Source: Chaetomium olivaceum (lineage: Eukaryota; Ascomycota; Sordariomycetes; Sordariales; Chaetomiaceae). From it: DNA of 64,000 nt. The stretch covers positions 1-64,000 of the forward strand of contig JAYWVB010000043.1 in assembly GCA_039881045.1 (NCBI GenBank). The letters run 5' to 3'. The position numbers and the translations under genes are program-made. Numbering within the stretch: position 1 is the stretch's first letter; every line of letters begins with the position of its first letter. This document shows, one piece after another, positions 1 to 10,514 of this stretch. The notes beneath the pieces were generated by a model. The model was not told the origin of the DNA, ran no database searches, and was given only the letters and a program-made list of their open reading frames with translations.

Positions 1-2682
1 GAAGCAGTGCTCAACTACGTCGCTAAATACTGCTCCAAGGCGGAGACCAAGAGCAAATCATACCAGGAGCTCGCTCGCGAGCTCCTGCCCCGGATTTCGA
101 ACCGTAATCCGCTAGTTTCGTTTGCTTCGAAGCTTATGAACAAGCTGATTTCTGAGCGAGACTGGTCAGCGCAGGAGATTTGTCACCTCCTGATGCATCT
201 TCCTCTCCAAGAAGGTACTCGGGTGGTTCGGACTGTGGATTGTCGTCCGTATAACCCCCATCAGGTCACCATGATTCGACCAGAGAACCAAGCGGTTTCC
301 GTACGGTCCCAGTACCAGAAGTATCTCGAACGACTGGAGCTATGGGACGACATTACCTACTTTGACTTTCTGTCGAACATCGACTGGTCCCGGGGCCCGC
401 AGTCGTGGCGTCGGATTCGACGTGCAAAGCCACGGGTGTTGAACTACTTTCCACGTTACAAGTCTGACCCAGGGGCGGCTGACAATCAGTTCGAGGACTT
501 TTGTCGGGTCAAGTTGATGCTCAACCACGTCCATCGTAACCCCGAGGATTTGAAGACGGTCGATGGCTCTGTCTTTGACACTTATCGCCACGCGTACGAG
601 TACTGCCTCGAGATCCACCGTCACCCGGACGACTATTACGGCGAGGTGTTTGTACCGGAGGCGGAGGATGTCTTCGAAGATGCCCCTGACGAGGAGCTCC
701 AACCTCGAGACTGGGAGGAACTGGCCGCCGAGCTGCCCAATCGCCCGGTTGAGCAGGAGGATATCGACATCCTCGGCAACCGTGACATCGATATACTGCA
801 TTCGTGGGAGCCTCACGTTGGTCGTTACCCTGACCTTGAACCCATCGCGGCAGAGTTCTGGAGGCTCAAGAAGGCTGAACATGGTGTGGGTGAAGTGGAG
901 GTTGGAGACTTCTCTGCGAGTGCGCCCGATAGTCTCAACACTGAACAGCGTATGATATTCGACATGTTCGAGGCACAATACAAAGCCTACCTGGCCGGCG
1001 ACAACCCGGATCCTATCCTTCTGCAGGTCGACGGTAGAGGTGGTACCGGCAAGTCGCATGTTATCCGCCTCCTCTTTGCCCGGCTCGACCAGCTTGCGCG
1101 GGCTCGTGGCTATTCTTCGCCCGTTGTTCGGGCTGCTCCGACTGGCGTTGCCGCCAACAATATCGCTGGCAGTGTAACGGTCCCAGGAGTATATTGCAAC
1201 TATCTGGTGACGACTCTACGAGTACACTAAGCTTGAAGAAGAAAAGGAAAGAAGAGAGTCTGGCAGCTCGTGGGGCTGCTTTATGATCATGAGTGCGGTG
1301 GCCCGAGCGCATTGCTAGAATGTTCGGTGCGCTGTGGGGCAACTGGGAATAGCTTCATCCAGGGGTTCGGTGGACCGTGCTTGTACGTGAGCTGGCCGAG
1401 GGTTACCGAGGCTCACCTCGGGCACAGCCCGTTACAGGCAGTACTTTGCATTCGCTGCTACGGTTACCGGTGAGCAAGAAGGGCGACATCAACAACCTCA
1501 AACGCCACTGAGCTTGGTAACTTGCAGGCCAAACTCAAGGACGTCCTCTACTTCATCATCGACGAGAAGTCCATGATTGGGCTCCGGCTTCTGGCATCGA
1601 TCAGCTACAGGATGGGCGAGATCTGGCCCCGGTACCGTGATCAGCCGTTTGGTGGCCGCAGCGTGGTCCTGATCGGCGACTTCTTTCAGCTACCACCTGT
1701 TGCGGAGAGGGCGCTGTATAGCAACAACGCTGTGCTGGGTGCAGTCGAGATCGCTGGTCGCAACATATACCGGGCGTTCGACCGTACCATCGAGCTCAAA
1801 GAGGTTGTCAGACAGCAGGGCGAAACACAGGTGGGCTTCAGGAATGCGTTGGACGGTTTGCGCCATAACAACCCTACGGTTTAGCAATGGAGACTGTTGT
1901 CGACCCGGGCGCAGGCGGCATTGTCACTTGAGGAGGTCAGGTCGTTTGATGATGCCCTTCGTATCTATCCGCGGAACAGCCAGGTCAACGACTATAACCT
2001 TACCCACCTTGAGGGTCTGAACCTGCCCTGTTACCAAGCTGTCGCTGACAATACTGGCCCAAAGGCTAGCGAAGTTGAGGCGGCGGACGCTGGCAATCTC
2101 CACAAGAAGATCCCCTTGGTGATTGGTGCTCGGGTCATGCTGACAGAGAACATCTGGATCGACAAGGGTCTCGTCAACGGGTCTATTGGCACGATCTACG
2201 ACTTCGCGTGGCGGACTGGCGCCGATACCAGCACGCAGCCTCCTTTTGTTGTGCTAATCAAGTTTGATCAGTACGTTGGTCCTCCCTGTTTCGATGACCC
2301 CGAGCTCGCTGGCGTGGTCCCCATCTTTCGCAGCAAGAGGGACTTCCTCAGGGGTAATACCAACTGTACACGCACGCAGTTCCCTCTGACAATCGCCTAC
2401 GCCATCACGGTATACAAGTCGCAGGGTGCAACGCTTGACAGGGCTGTACTGGATATCTCAGACAGGGATTTCACGGCAGGGCTTACGTACGTCGCCGTCA
2501 GCCGCGTCAAGACCCTCCAGGGCGTCATGTTTGACAGCACATTCGACTTGCAGGCTCTGCGCATTCAAGCCAACGCCAACCACGCGGCGCGCGCTGAGGA
2601 TATCGCCCGACGTCTTCCGCAGTTGGTTACGCCTGCGCAGGTGGAAGTTTACGCTCAGCAGTGGGACATTTATGATGCGTAG
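1..2682 (+). pseudogene. Helitron Rep-helicase, 3' part, broken
   Basis: Rolling-circle transposase/helicase of a Helitron; its 5' part lies before the window. The first residues contain the paired tyrosines of Rep motif 3 (Y-x3-Y-x2-K in NYVAKYCSK). A PIF1-type helicase follows, with Walker A GGTGKS near base 1045, Walker B FIIDEKSM near 1555, GDFFQLPP near 1676, and late motifs KSQGATLD near 2417 and YVAVSR near 2490. Three lesions are visible. A 264-bp solo LTR sits inside the reading frame at 1173-1436. There is a one-base shift near 1495-1503, where frame 3 gives way to frame 1. An in-frame TAG lies at 1882-1884. The two helicase halves align exactly once the LTR and one 5-bp duplication are ignored, so the element was coding before the insertion. 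It is now non-autonomous. Identity is secure; whether other copies are active cannot be seen. Confidence 0.92.
1173..1436. repeat. Solo LTR (family A, copy 1) inside the Helitron helicase
   Basis: The element begins TGTAACGG and ends CCGTTACA, so it has 8-bp terminal inverted repeats with the TG...CA ends of retroviral-type LTRs. It is flanked by the 5-bp direct repeat GGCAG (1168-1172 and 1437-1441). Removing the element and one repeat restores the helicase reading ...IAGSTLHSLL. It is 264 bp long, and a close second copy lies at 38466-38726. No internal retrotransposon sequence or second LTR is present, which fits LTR-LTR recombination. A MITE is the alternative, but TG/CA ends plus a 5-bp duplication favour an LTR. 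Confidence 0.88.
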
Positions 2683-2862
2683 ATGATTGCTGTTTATGTA
2701 GTTCTAGCGTACGGAATACATCTCCTCTCTCTTCGGAATGGCTGACAGTGTATGTGAGGCTGGCTATACCGCAGAGTCATCACAGCCGACGACTGAGCCC
2801 GAGCCAGTAGACGAACCAAGCCATTAAGACCAGGGCCAGAGACGACCGCAGGCTAGTAAATT

Positions 2863-2912
2863 GACGGCCAAAGGCCGTCGACGGCACTAGCGTAGCAGGG
2901 CGTCGGCCCTGC
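2863..2912 (+). repeat. Candidate Helitron 3' terminus (two hairpins and CTAG)
   Basis: A perfect 7-bp stem (GACGGCC/GGCCGTC, loop AAA, 2863-2879) is followed after seven bases by CTAG (2887-2890). A second perfect hairpin (GCAGGGC/GCCCTGC, loop GTCG, 2895-2912) comes next. Helitrons end in CTRR preceded by a short hairpin about 10 bases upstream, and this lies 180 bp after the helicase stop codon. It is therefore a reasonable candidate for the right end. The base after CTAG is C, not the usual T, so the exact end is uncertain. Confidence 0.45.
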
Positions 2913-3355
2913 GCGATGGCTGGTCGTCGTATCTGGTGGTATGGCGAGGGCGGTCGTCGGCTCGGTGGTTGGGTGGATGTACTGACTGTGGCTGTGGCGG
3001 CCCCGGGCGGGATGGACGGTGGGTATCGCCAAGCTTCGCTTCACACTTACTGGGGCAGGCCGTGGGCGTGGGTGGCACAGTCAGGTATTTTATAGTTCAA
3101 CGGGCAATGGTATACCTCAATGGGGGTGAAAAGGCGGCGTTGACTGGGGTGCTAGGGTATGAAACCAAAGGGTTAATACTACCTACTGCCTCAGTACCAC
3201 CTGGTACTATTAGATGCCCACACTTGAGACTCCTAAGGCTGTGCCCCAAGGTTTAGGAGCTTGGGTCACGGACACATAAGCCGCCAGACCCATTGACAGT
3301 TGACAGGTAGCTACCTAGCATTTTACGTTACATCCAAAGAGAGAGTAATGGTAGT
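2913..3355. other. Gene-free stretch after the Helitron
   Basis: No supported coding region. Short ORFs here lack domains and introns. The stretch sits between the candidate Helitron end and the second solo LTR and is probably intergenic or decayed repeat. Confidence 0.5.
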
Positions 3356-3566
3356 TGTGACGGAGAATGCGCCTGGTGCCCTGGGTTAGGGTTGGATGCG
3401 CATTCCCGGTCATATACTGCAGTGGTCTGTGCGCACACCACACTTATTCCACGACCCATCCCTGTGTTGTAATCCTTTCTCTCTTTTCCTTAGCTTTCGA
3501 TTAACAGAATAGAGTGGTACTTGCAGTGCCTTTGAGCCTCGCGATTCCTATCGCTCATCTCTCACA
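3356..3566. repeat. Solo LTR (family B)
   Basis: A 211-bp segment starts TGTGACGG and ends CTCTCACA, giving TGTGA/TCACA inverted ends. It is flanked on both sides by the 5-bp repeat GTAGT (3351-3355 and 3567-3571). Ends and duplication match an LTR retrotransposon. Its sequence differs from the family A LTRs, so it represents a second retrotransposon family. No internal region is present. No other copy was seen in the window. Confidence 0.78.
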
Positions 3567-3807
3567 GTAGTGCTGGGTGCGGTGAACTCGAGGATGATTA
3601 TGAGCTGAAATATACGAATGGTAAACTGGATCTTAGCCCCGCCAAGGGCGCGTTTTACGTTCATGTCGCTGCTCAGCCCTTCTCTCTCCATTCATCAGAG
3701 AGTTGCAAAACAGCACCAATTTTGGTCTTCACAGTTTATGATGTAAAGCCACCCGGTCATAATTCATTACTATGCTAGCACATATGTTGTAGCAGATATT
3801 TTGAGCC
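3567..3807. other. Short intergenic stretch downstream of the dioxygenase gene
   Basis: Lies between the family B LTR and the stop codon of the convergent dioxygenase gene. Nothing recognisable was seen. Confidence 0.5.
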
Positions 3808-5078
3808 CTACTCCGCATCCAAAGGCGCCCGAGGCGGCGTGTTGTTGACCTGCACGCCTCCTCGCTTCTTCTCATGACTGTCGGGCATGGGTAGAGCCCA
3901 TCCGCCCTCACCTTCCGGTGTGGCCAACCACAGCCTCAGAAGATGGCGTCGTGGTGCTGGAGGCGCGAAGTCTGCCGTAGCTGTTAGCATTGTGTTATTG
4001 TAAATGAGGAAACAGGGTGAATCACTCACCCTTGTAAGCAGTCCTCGCATGCAACAAATGTGCGTTGCTCACAAACTGGACATCGCCCACCTCCAGCACC
4101 ATATGCAGCGCCTCGCGCTGGCACACCTGCTCCAGGATCTCCAACGCCCTCTTCTGCTCCTCACTCAGCGGCGGCACCACCCCCTTCTCCTCAAACCGCT
4201 TCAGACTCCTCACATAATACGGATCCCACTTGCAATACACCCTCCCCTTCCCGCCATTCTCCAAATACACCACCGGCTGCCGGATCCACTCCTCCTCCCC
4301 CTCACTGACCTCCCCCTTCCGATCAAAATACCACACCGGCCTGGTCAACAGCTCCGCCACCTCCGGGTACTCCGCCTGCAACACGTTCCACACCCGATGC
4401 ACGCTCACCACATCGCTCTCCCCGCCCTCCTGCGCCCTGTGCACGCACAACAACCCGACCAGATCCGCATCATCCGCATGGAAGAACTGCCTTGCCGCCG
4501 TGCGATAAATGCGCACCGCATGGATCTGCTCCGGGTCGTCCCCGACGTCCTTGACATGGCCCAGGACATGGCCCCTGCCGTTCTGGGAGACGGGGTAGCC
4601 CAGGTGGGTGCCGAGACCCAAGTAGGCGACGGCGGTCTTGTGCGGGCCCCAGGCCTGCGCGGGAAAGCCCTTGAGCAGGGTGAACCCCTTGCCGTTGAGG
4701 AGGGTGTCGCGGAGGGCGGTGAGGGTGGTGGTGAGGCGGGGCAGCGGGAAGGTGGACTTGGAGATGCCCTCGAGGGGTTGGCCAGAGGCGAGGAAGGCGT
4801 CGGCCGCGGTGGAGAGTTCGTTGATGTCGGAGGGGGTGAGCGGGTGGATCCAGCGCTCTGGGTGGGAGGTGAAGTCGGAGGCGCGCCAGACGGTGGGGCC
4901 GGTGATTTGCTTGGGGAAGGCGGAGTAGGGCTTTAGGAGGTCGTAGAGGGGTGGGTGCTGGCCTGAGGTGCGGATGCCGTCTGGGAAGATGTCGCGCGGG
5001 GCGTCATCGTTGCGCTTGGCGGCGGGTTGTGGGAGGGAGGGTGTGCTGGGCCTCGTCGACGAGGAGGCCGGGTGCCAT
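3808..5078 (-). CDS. TauD/TfdA-family Fe(II)/2-oxoglutarate dioxygenase-like protein
   Basis: Likely a non-haem iron, 2-oxoglutarate-dependent oxygenase of the TauD/TfdA (clavaminate synthase-like) group; substrate unknown. The core has the H-x-D iron site in FFHADDAD, and the distal histidine and 2-oxoglutarate arginine in NAHLLHART. A clean 58-bp intron lies at 3972-4029 (donor GTGAGT, acceptor CGGCAG); it joins TAYK to DFAPPAP, and the last exon is 3808-3971. The frame is open upstream to about 5060 (through FPKQITGPTVWRASDF), but it has no ATG. The nearest ATG (5078, MAPGLLVDEAQ) is in another frame and reaches a stop after 24 codons. So there is either an indel near 5005-5030 or an unrecognised 5' intron. 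The domain is sure; the start is not. Confidence 0.75.
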
Positions 5079-5937
5079 CTTTCTTTTTTGTTTGTGCTGC
5101 TCCGAGCTCGGGAAGATTGCTGAAGAGGGGGTTTGGTTGTTTGTCAGAAGATGTGTGAACAATAGAACCGGATAGATTTAGTTTGGAGGATGAGATAGAT
5201 AACAAGTACACTCGGCAATGGCTAGATAATCAAGCTAGGAGGATGAACAACAAAGTCGAGTCAGATAGCAGGTAAAAGCAGAGGTATAAGTACTACCCCG
5301 GATCCGAACACGGCACCGTCGGCGGTCACCGGCCGGAGGATGGCGTGATCTCTCGATGGATCCATCAATGAGTAAGATGGGGATCCCTTTACGTTTTTAG
5401 CGGCTTGGTTACTGTGAACCGCGTACAACAGGTCGTTGTGACATTGCGATATTGAATTCGGGGATGACGTGCTTATTGCCTGCCATGTTGTGAAAGCGCC
5501 GCCCCGCAATTTCCACTCGATGCCACACACACTAGAACCGGCGTGGCAGGCAAGAGATGGCCCTTTTACCCGTACCGTCCTTAGCTAATTTGTCCCGCGC
5601 AAGGGGTCGGGTGTACTGCGCAGTGCAGTGCTTGATGCCGGAGCGGACTGGAGTGGACCTCGGCCCAGAACGCGGCTCCACGGCCCGTCTCCGGGCGCGT
5701 GTTGGGAATAAACTGATTCCTAGGTCTAACATCAAAAGTCGAGAAGGGAAGTAAATTAGTGAAGAACAGCCAAGATATCATGGGAGAAGACGAAGGGGAT
5801 GCGAGGGGAGAGTATCTCCAAGTTGTTACAAACCCTTTGTATTCATATCCGTACCGCATAAAGTTCATAATATAAATGATATTGAAACCAAAACTTCGTA
5901 TCCAAGATCCACAGATCAGTACACGTGGTGAAATACC
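5079..5937. other. Intergenic region, nothing recognised
   Basis: About 860 bp between the dioxygenase 5' end and the 3' end of the GH47 gene. Short ORFs on both strands lack domain signatures. Confidence 0.5.
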
Positions 5938-7772
5938 TCACGGTAGTAGCCTCTTCATCGGATGCGCTTCTGTGTTGAAGACGTACTCATCCAAGCTGAT
6001 CAGATCGGGTTCGCTAAATATCAAGTAGAAATACTTGAGCGTCTCCCCTAGCCAAAAGCTTTCCATCGAGTTGGTCTGTCCAGGCTTCCCCTCGGTAACG
6101 GTGATATCGTCAAGGGCCGAGTTGGCCAGCGGGGTCTTGGTGTTTTCCTCGATGGCCTCGAACATCTTCCAGGCCGACTCGAGCAGGTCCTTGCGGCCGG
6201 TAACACGATACAGTATGAAGACGCTCTCGATAGCTTCGGGTCTCAGGATGTAGCGGGTGTCGTCAATGGAAACAAAGCCCTTAGGAATCCGTTTGTGGGC
6301 AATGATCTCATCACCATGTTTAGGGTCCATGTCCCCATCCAAACCAGCCTTGATCAGCACTGCCCGCCGCCACTTATCCTCGTCCCACGGGCAGTGGTCT
6401 GCTGACTCGCAAGCCAGCATGTTGAACCACTCGGGCATGATGCCCAGCGGCATGGCCTGGTAGGTCCAGATACAGCCGTCGGTCAACTTCTCGCCCTTTT
6501 CCACATGGGTTTGGTTATTGATCAATTTTCCGCCGATGGCAAACATGCCGCCAGCAAAACACACGAGATGCTGTCCCTCCGGCCGTAGCTGGCGGACCAG
6601 CTTGTCATTGTCGGCACGAGACGCCACCACTCCAGACACGAGAACGTCCTTCTCGTCTGGCAGCATCGGCCGGAACAGATTGTGCTGGATGGCGGTATCC
6701 ATCGATTGCTCGTACATCTCTCGGTAGATAGGCAGCAAGCCACCGGAGAGCGCATACGTCTTAGGTAGGTACTCATAAAGCGAGTCGGCCATAGCGCCGA
6801 GGGTGTAGTCGTAGTGCTGGGCGAAGTCTCCCGTCCGGGCGTTGCCCACGACCGGCCACATACCCGGGAGGCGCGTGGTCTGCTGTTGGTCCCGGAGGAG
6901 CTCGATGATGCGCTGCGCGGCGTCATACCACTTGGGGTCGCCCGTCAGGATCGACAGGCGGATAAACTCGAGCGAGAAGGAGCCGATCTCGGCGAGTAGG
7001 ACGTTGTCGTGGGCGACCTGAGACTTGCCCCAACCTGCTGCCCACGCGTTCCACCGGGTCAAGGGCATCCGGTTGGGGGTGTCGAAGGCGACATAGAGCA
7101 GTTCCCCGACTTCCCTGGCCTTAGTGAGCAGACGCTTGTCGCCGCTGAGATCATACGCGGCGAGGAAGCCACCCAGGTAGCGGATGTTGGTCTCGAAGAC
7201 GTTGATGTCGTCGTTGGGGACCTTGTCAAAGTTGATCTTGGATGCCGCGGCGACGGCATGCTCGAACTCTTCTTTCAATCCCATAATCCACAACGTGTCG
7301 AGGCTATCCACCAACGTAGCCCCCATCCGCCAAAGGGGTCGTGTCTGCCCCCGCTCACAGGGGTCAGCTCGTCGCTCATCCAGGCAAGCTTGCGATATGA
7401 CTTCCAGCAGCGTTGGAAAGAGGCTAGAACGGCATCCCGACGCTTGAGACGCACATCACGGTCCGAGTCGGACTCTGAGTCAAAGTCCTTCTGCACCTTG
7501 GGTAGTGCGAGTGGCTGTCCTGTTGGAAAGGATCGCATATCTTCGACCGGGTACTTGGGCTTTAACTTGGCCCATTTTGATTTTATTTTGGGCCCCGGGG
7601 GAATGCGAGCACCAGTGAGCCCAGAATTGGTTAACGACCTGGAGCCATGGGCGTCAAGATGTTGGAAAGCATAGAGGAAAAAGAGAATGAAACTGGCAAG
7701 AATAAATGCCCATGTTTTCCGTCGTCCTAACGTCGGCATCTTTAGGGTGGTGCGTGTTGAAGCGGATTGCAC
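5938..7772 (-). CDS. GH47 class I alpha-1,2-mannosidase, one apparent frameshift
   Basis: Trims alpha-1,2-linked mannose from N-glycans in the ER or Golgi. It is a type II membrane protein: a short basic N-terminus, a signal anchor (TWAFILASFILFFLYAF, about residues 19-35), a stem, then the GH47 barrel. Family signatures include DPFGGW-ATLVDSLDTLWIMG, NIRYLGGFLAAYDLSGD and the C-terminal FNTEAHP that supplies the calcium-binding threonine. The start may be 7772 or the internal ATG at 7739 (MPTLGRRK). The two halves are in different frames. The switch falls at a C5 run on the plus strand (7320-7324), inside the conserved GGWGATLVD; one more base would rejoin them. No introns are evident. This is either a consensus error or a recently inactivated gene. 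Confidence 0.88.
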
Positions 7773-8213
7773 GAGGTACAGCCTCCAGTGCCGTCTTCGC
7801 GGCTGTTGAAGTCACTTTGCATATTGCATGATGCAAGCCTTGGAGTCAGGTTTCAGCTTTCCTGTTTGCGGCGTGCCGACTGTGCCGACTGTTTGCGTGG
7901 TGGCGGGTGAAATATTACGGGTTTGGTGTAAAGCGGGGGTAGGCTTCGCCTGTTGGTTGGCGGACCATGATCAGATGGGTACCGAAATATTGAAAATGTG
8001 TGTAAGATTACGCCAACTGGTCCATCCAACTCCTTGGCTTGGCCTAAACTGCTGGCTCGGAGATTGGGTCACACTTTTCACCTTTGGTTATTGGGAATCA
8101 AATGGTTCTCAAGTCGAGATTGATGAAAAACAAAAAGTGGACAAACCACCAGGCCAGATTCAAATCCCACCAACTTCCACCAACCCCAACTCCACGGTGC
8201 GTAGGCTCTTCGT
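7773..8213. other. Upstream region of the GH47 gene
   Basis: 440 bp that should hold the GH47 promoter and the 3' flank of the kinase-like gene. No ORF or motif could be supported. Confidence 0.45.
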
Positions 8214-9392
8214 TTAGGACTCTAGCCTCAAGGCCTCAACTCCCAGGGCCTCCATGATCTTCCTGAGTCCTTGTTCCTCGCCCTCCATCGTGGCGTACTT
8301 GTCGTTGTCCACCCAGCCTACCGTATTCCCCCCACCAAAGTCAAGCACGACGGCATCGCCGTTGTCATCGATAAGGATATTCTGGGTCTTGAGGTCGCGC
8401 CAGAGGATCCCTAGACCGTGCAGACTAGCCACAGTCTCGCGGATCTGCCGCGCCCACTTCTGACGAGCGGATGGAGTAGCTTCGCTCTCTGCGATGGTGC
8501 CCTTCTCGACACCAGTCAAGAGTGCGTGGAGACTGTGATGCTTGTGGGGGATGTAGGCAAGAAGGATGCCGACCACGCCGCGGTGGGATTGTATGATTCC
8601 TAAACGGTCGTCAACATCCCTCTTGGGCGACCCGTGGGATTATAGCACCTACCTTTCAGTTCGGGTACCCTTAACTTGACGCCCGCTTCTCTTACTTTCA
8701 GATACGTTGCCAGCTCATCGCCAATAGCGTGCTTGCAGAGATCAAGCGTTGCCTTACAAACCATTTCTTGCCCATCCACCGTTACCACCCAGACTAAATT
8801 TTGTAAATGCTGGACCAAGTTGACCTGTGATGCATTGAAAACAGGCAGGTCGGTAGTGTCAAGGTCGAGTCCGATTGTCCGAAGCCTATCCTCGGGCACG
8901 GGCGGATGGCGCTCTGGGATCACCGTATCGTCGTCTAGCAAACGACACACCAGCTTGTCATCCTCAGTAAGAACTTGCAGCACATAGGTCGGGGGTAGAA
9001 CTCGTCGTGGAGTGTTTCCCCTTTCGGTATCTGGCTTGGTGCTAAACGTCGCATGGTCGGGAGGCACGCATCGGCGGCCAGGTCCCGCAGCTGCTCATGC
9101 AGCCGGTCGGTTGCCTCTCGCTTTGCCGGCTCCCACACGGGCCCGTCATGTATGGAGACCTCGCCTATCTCGTCTAAGAATTTGCCTTCAATAGAGGCCT
9201 CGAAATCGTAGTCCAGAGGAAGCAGGGCTTCGCCAGCCGGTTCCACGGCGTCAGCTACGACAACGGAGAAGTACGCATTGTTGAAGATGAAGTCGTACAC
9301 CACCGACGAGAAACCATCCCGGACACTCCTCGATCCGCAATACCCAGGCCGTGTGTTTTTGGGACTTGACCTTGTTGCATGCGAATTGTCAT
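8214..9392 (-). CDS. Fungal protein-kinase-like protein, frameshifted
   Basis: The C-terminal half has kinase catalytic-loop and metal-binding motifs: WRDLKTQN (HRD equivalent with W) and LDFGGGNT (DFG). A leader of about 250 residues precedes the kinase-like fold, as in many fungus-specific kinase-like proteins of unknown substrate. A 53-bp intron lies at 8600-8652 (GTAGGT...TTTAG), joining ELKG to IIQSHRG. The N-terminal part (VYDFIFNNAYFSVV) and the middle (PTYVLQVLTEDDK) are in different frames; the switch is at a G5 run (8991-8995, plus strand). A further shift at an A5 run near 9355 would be needed to reach the ATG at 9392. Whether it is an active kinase is doubtful, because the catalytic loop is atypical. 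Confidence 0.7.
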
Positions 9393-10514
9393 AGAGAAGT
9401 GGTTATTGTAGTATCTCGACAGAGACAAGGCAGGCCCCCAGTAAAGACGAGAAGATTGTGAGTTTGTGACGAGTGTGTAATATGGAAGGAGTGCTGGGGG
9501 GGTCACTTATTATTTACCCCTTTCGCCCCCAAGGGCCCAAAGGTTGCCTGCGTAGGCTCACCACGGTCCACGGCAATGTGAACTTGGAATGATATGATTG
9601 GCGGTTGTTTCCGAGGTGAGGCTGCCAGCAGACGTGTTGGTTGTGGGAAGCAGAGCTTGGCAAAGAGCATTCGATCCCCTAATTAACTCCGGGCTTTTAA
9701 ACACAGAGTTCAATGGCTCCCCCATCGCATCGATGGATGAGGAAGCGAAGCGAGTATGGCGTGCGAAAGCATGTAAATGCGGCTGGAACGCGGTGATGAG
9801 GGGACGTTGACCTTCGACGAGGTCCAGTCCAACGACCAAGTCCATGTGTGGACATTTCCTGTGTCGTTGAATTAGGCTGGCTGGATAATCTTTCCTCAAG
9901 AGGTACCTTATTTGTATCTGCCGTAAGCGGGACTAGCGACGGGCATGGAATTTGTCGGTCTCTACTCATACCTGTATAGTAGGTATGTGTGGCTTGTTGC
10001 TCTAATATCGACGCACTGTGAACACCTATCGTCTCGTTCTGGGCTGCTGTACGTCCTGTGCCTAAATCCTCCGGGCTCTCCGATGAAATGGCCAGCAAAA
10101 CAAAGCAATATCCGAACGCCGAGCTTTCCTCTCTGTCCTTGCCCTTCGGAAGTTAACGATTCAACCTTCTTCGTTAGTCCCTCTCGTCACGCTCCAACTT
10201 GATTGGGCTGGCGGTTTTGAGTCCGTTCGATTGACCCCTAGCTGCCATGTATCAAGTCAACACCGGGTATTGGAAATTGAAGCTCTCCCCGAGGGTACTG
10301 GGGAGGTAATCAACAATGTCCAACTTTCACCCCTGCTGGTACGGAATACTTCGTCGGGCTGATAGCTCGGCATTGCCCCAAACGGGTTAGTATTGGATGG
10401 CATCATTGATCATTGTCACACTCGCGGGATTCTTCCGACTTCATCTGTCACAGGTCAACACAATCATTTTCTCTGTCCATTGACTCATCCACTCGTATTT
10501 TCCAACGGCTCATC
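9393..10514. other. Intergenic region between divergent genes
   Basis: About 1.1 kb between the kinase-like gene (minus) and the chromate transporter (plus). It should contain both promoters. No domain-bearing ORF or tRNA was found. Confidence 0.45.

Noticed and set aside
1173..1436. MITE interpretation of the 264-bp repeat
   Set aside because: Ends TG...CA with a 5-bp duplication fit an LTR better. It is kept as an alternative because the interior element was not seen.
4004..4936. Long plus-strand ORF of 310 codons
   Set aside because: It is antisense to the TauD/TfdA-like gene, with a Leu/His/Pro then Gly/Glu-rich composition typical of GC-rich shadow frames and no domain.
5018..5063. A 46-bp intron that would link MAPGLL to the dioxygenase frame
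   Set aside because: The donor would be GTCGAC, there is no branch-site match, and the length is below other introns here. An indel or unknown 5' exon is as likely.
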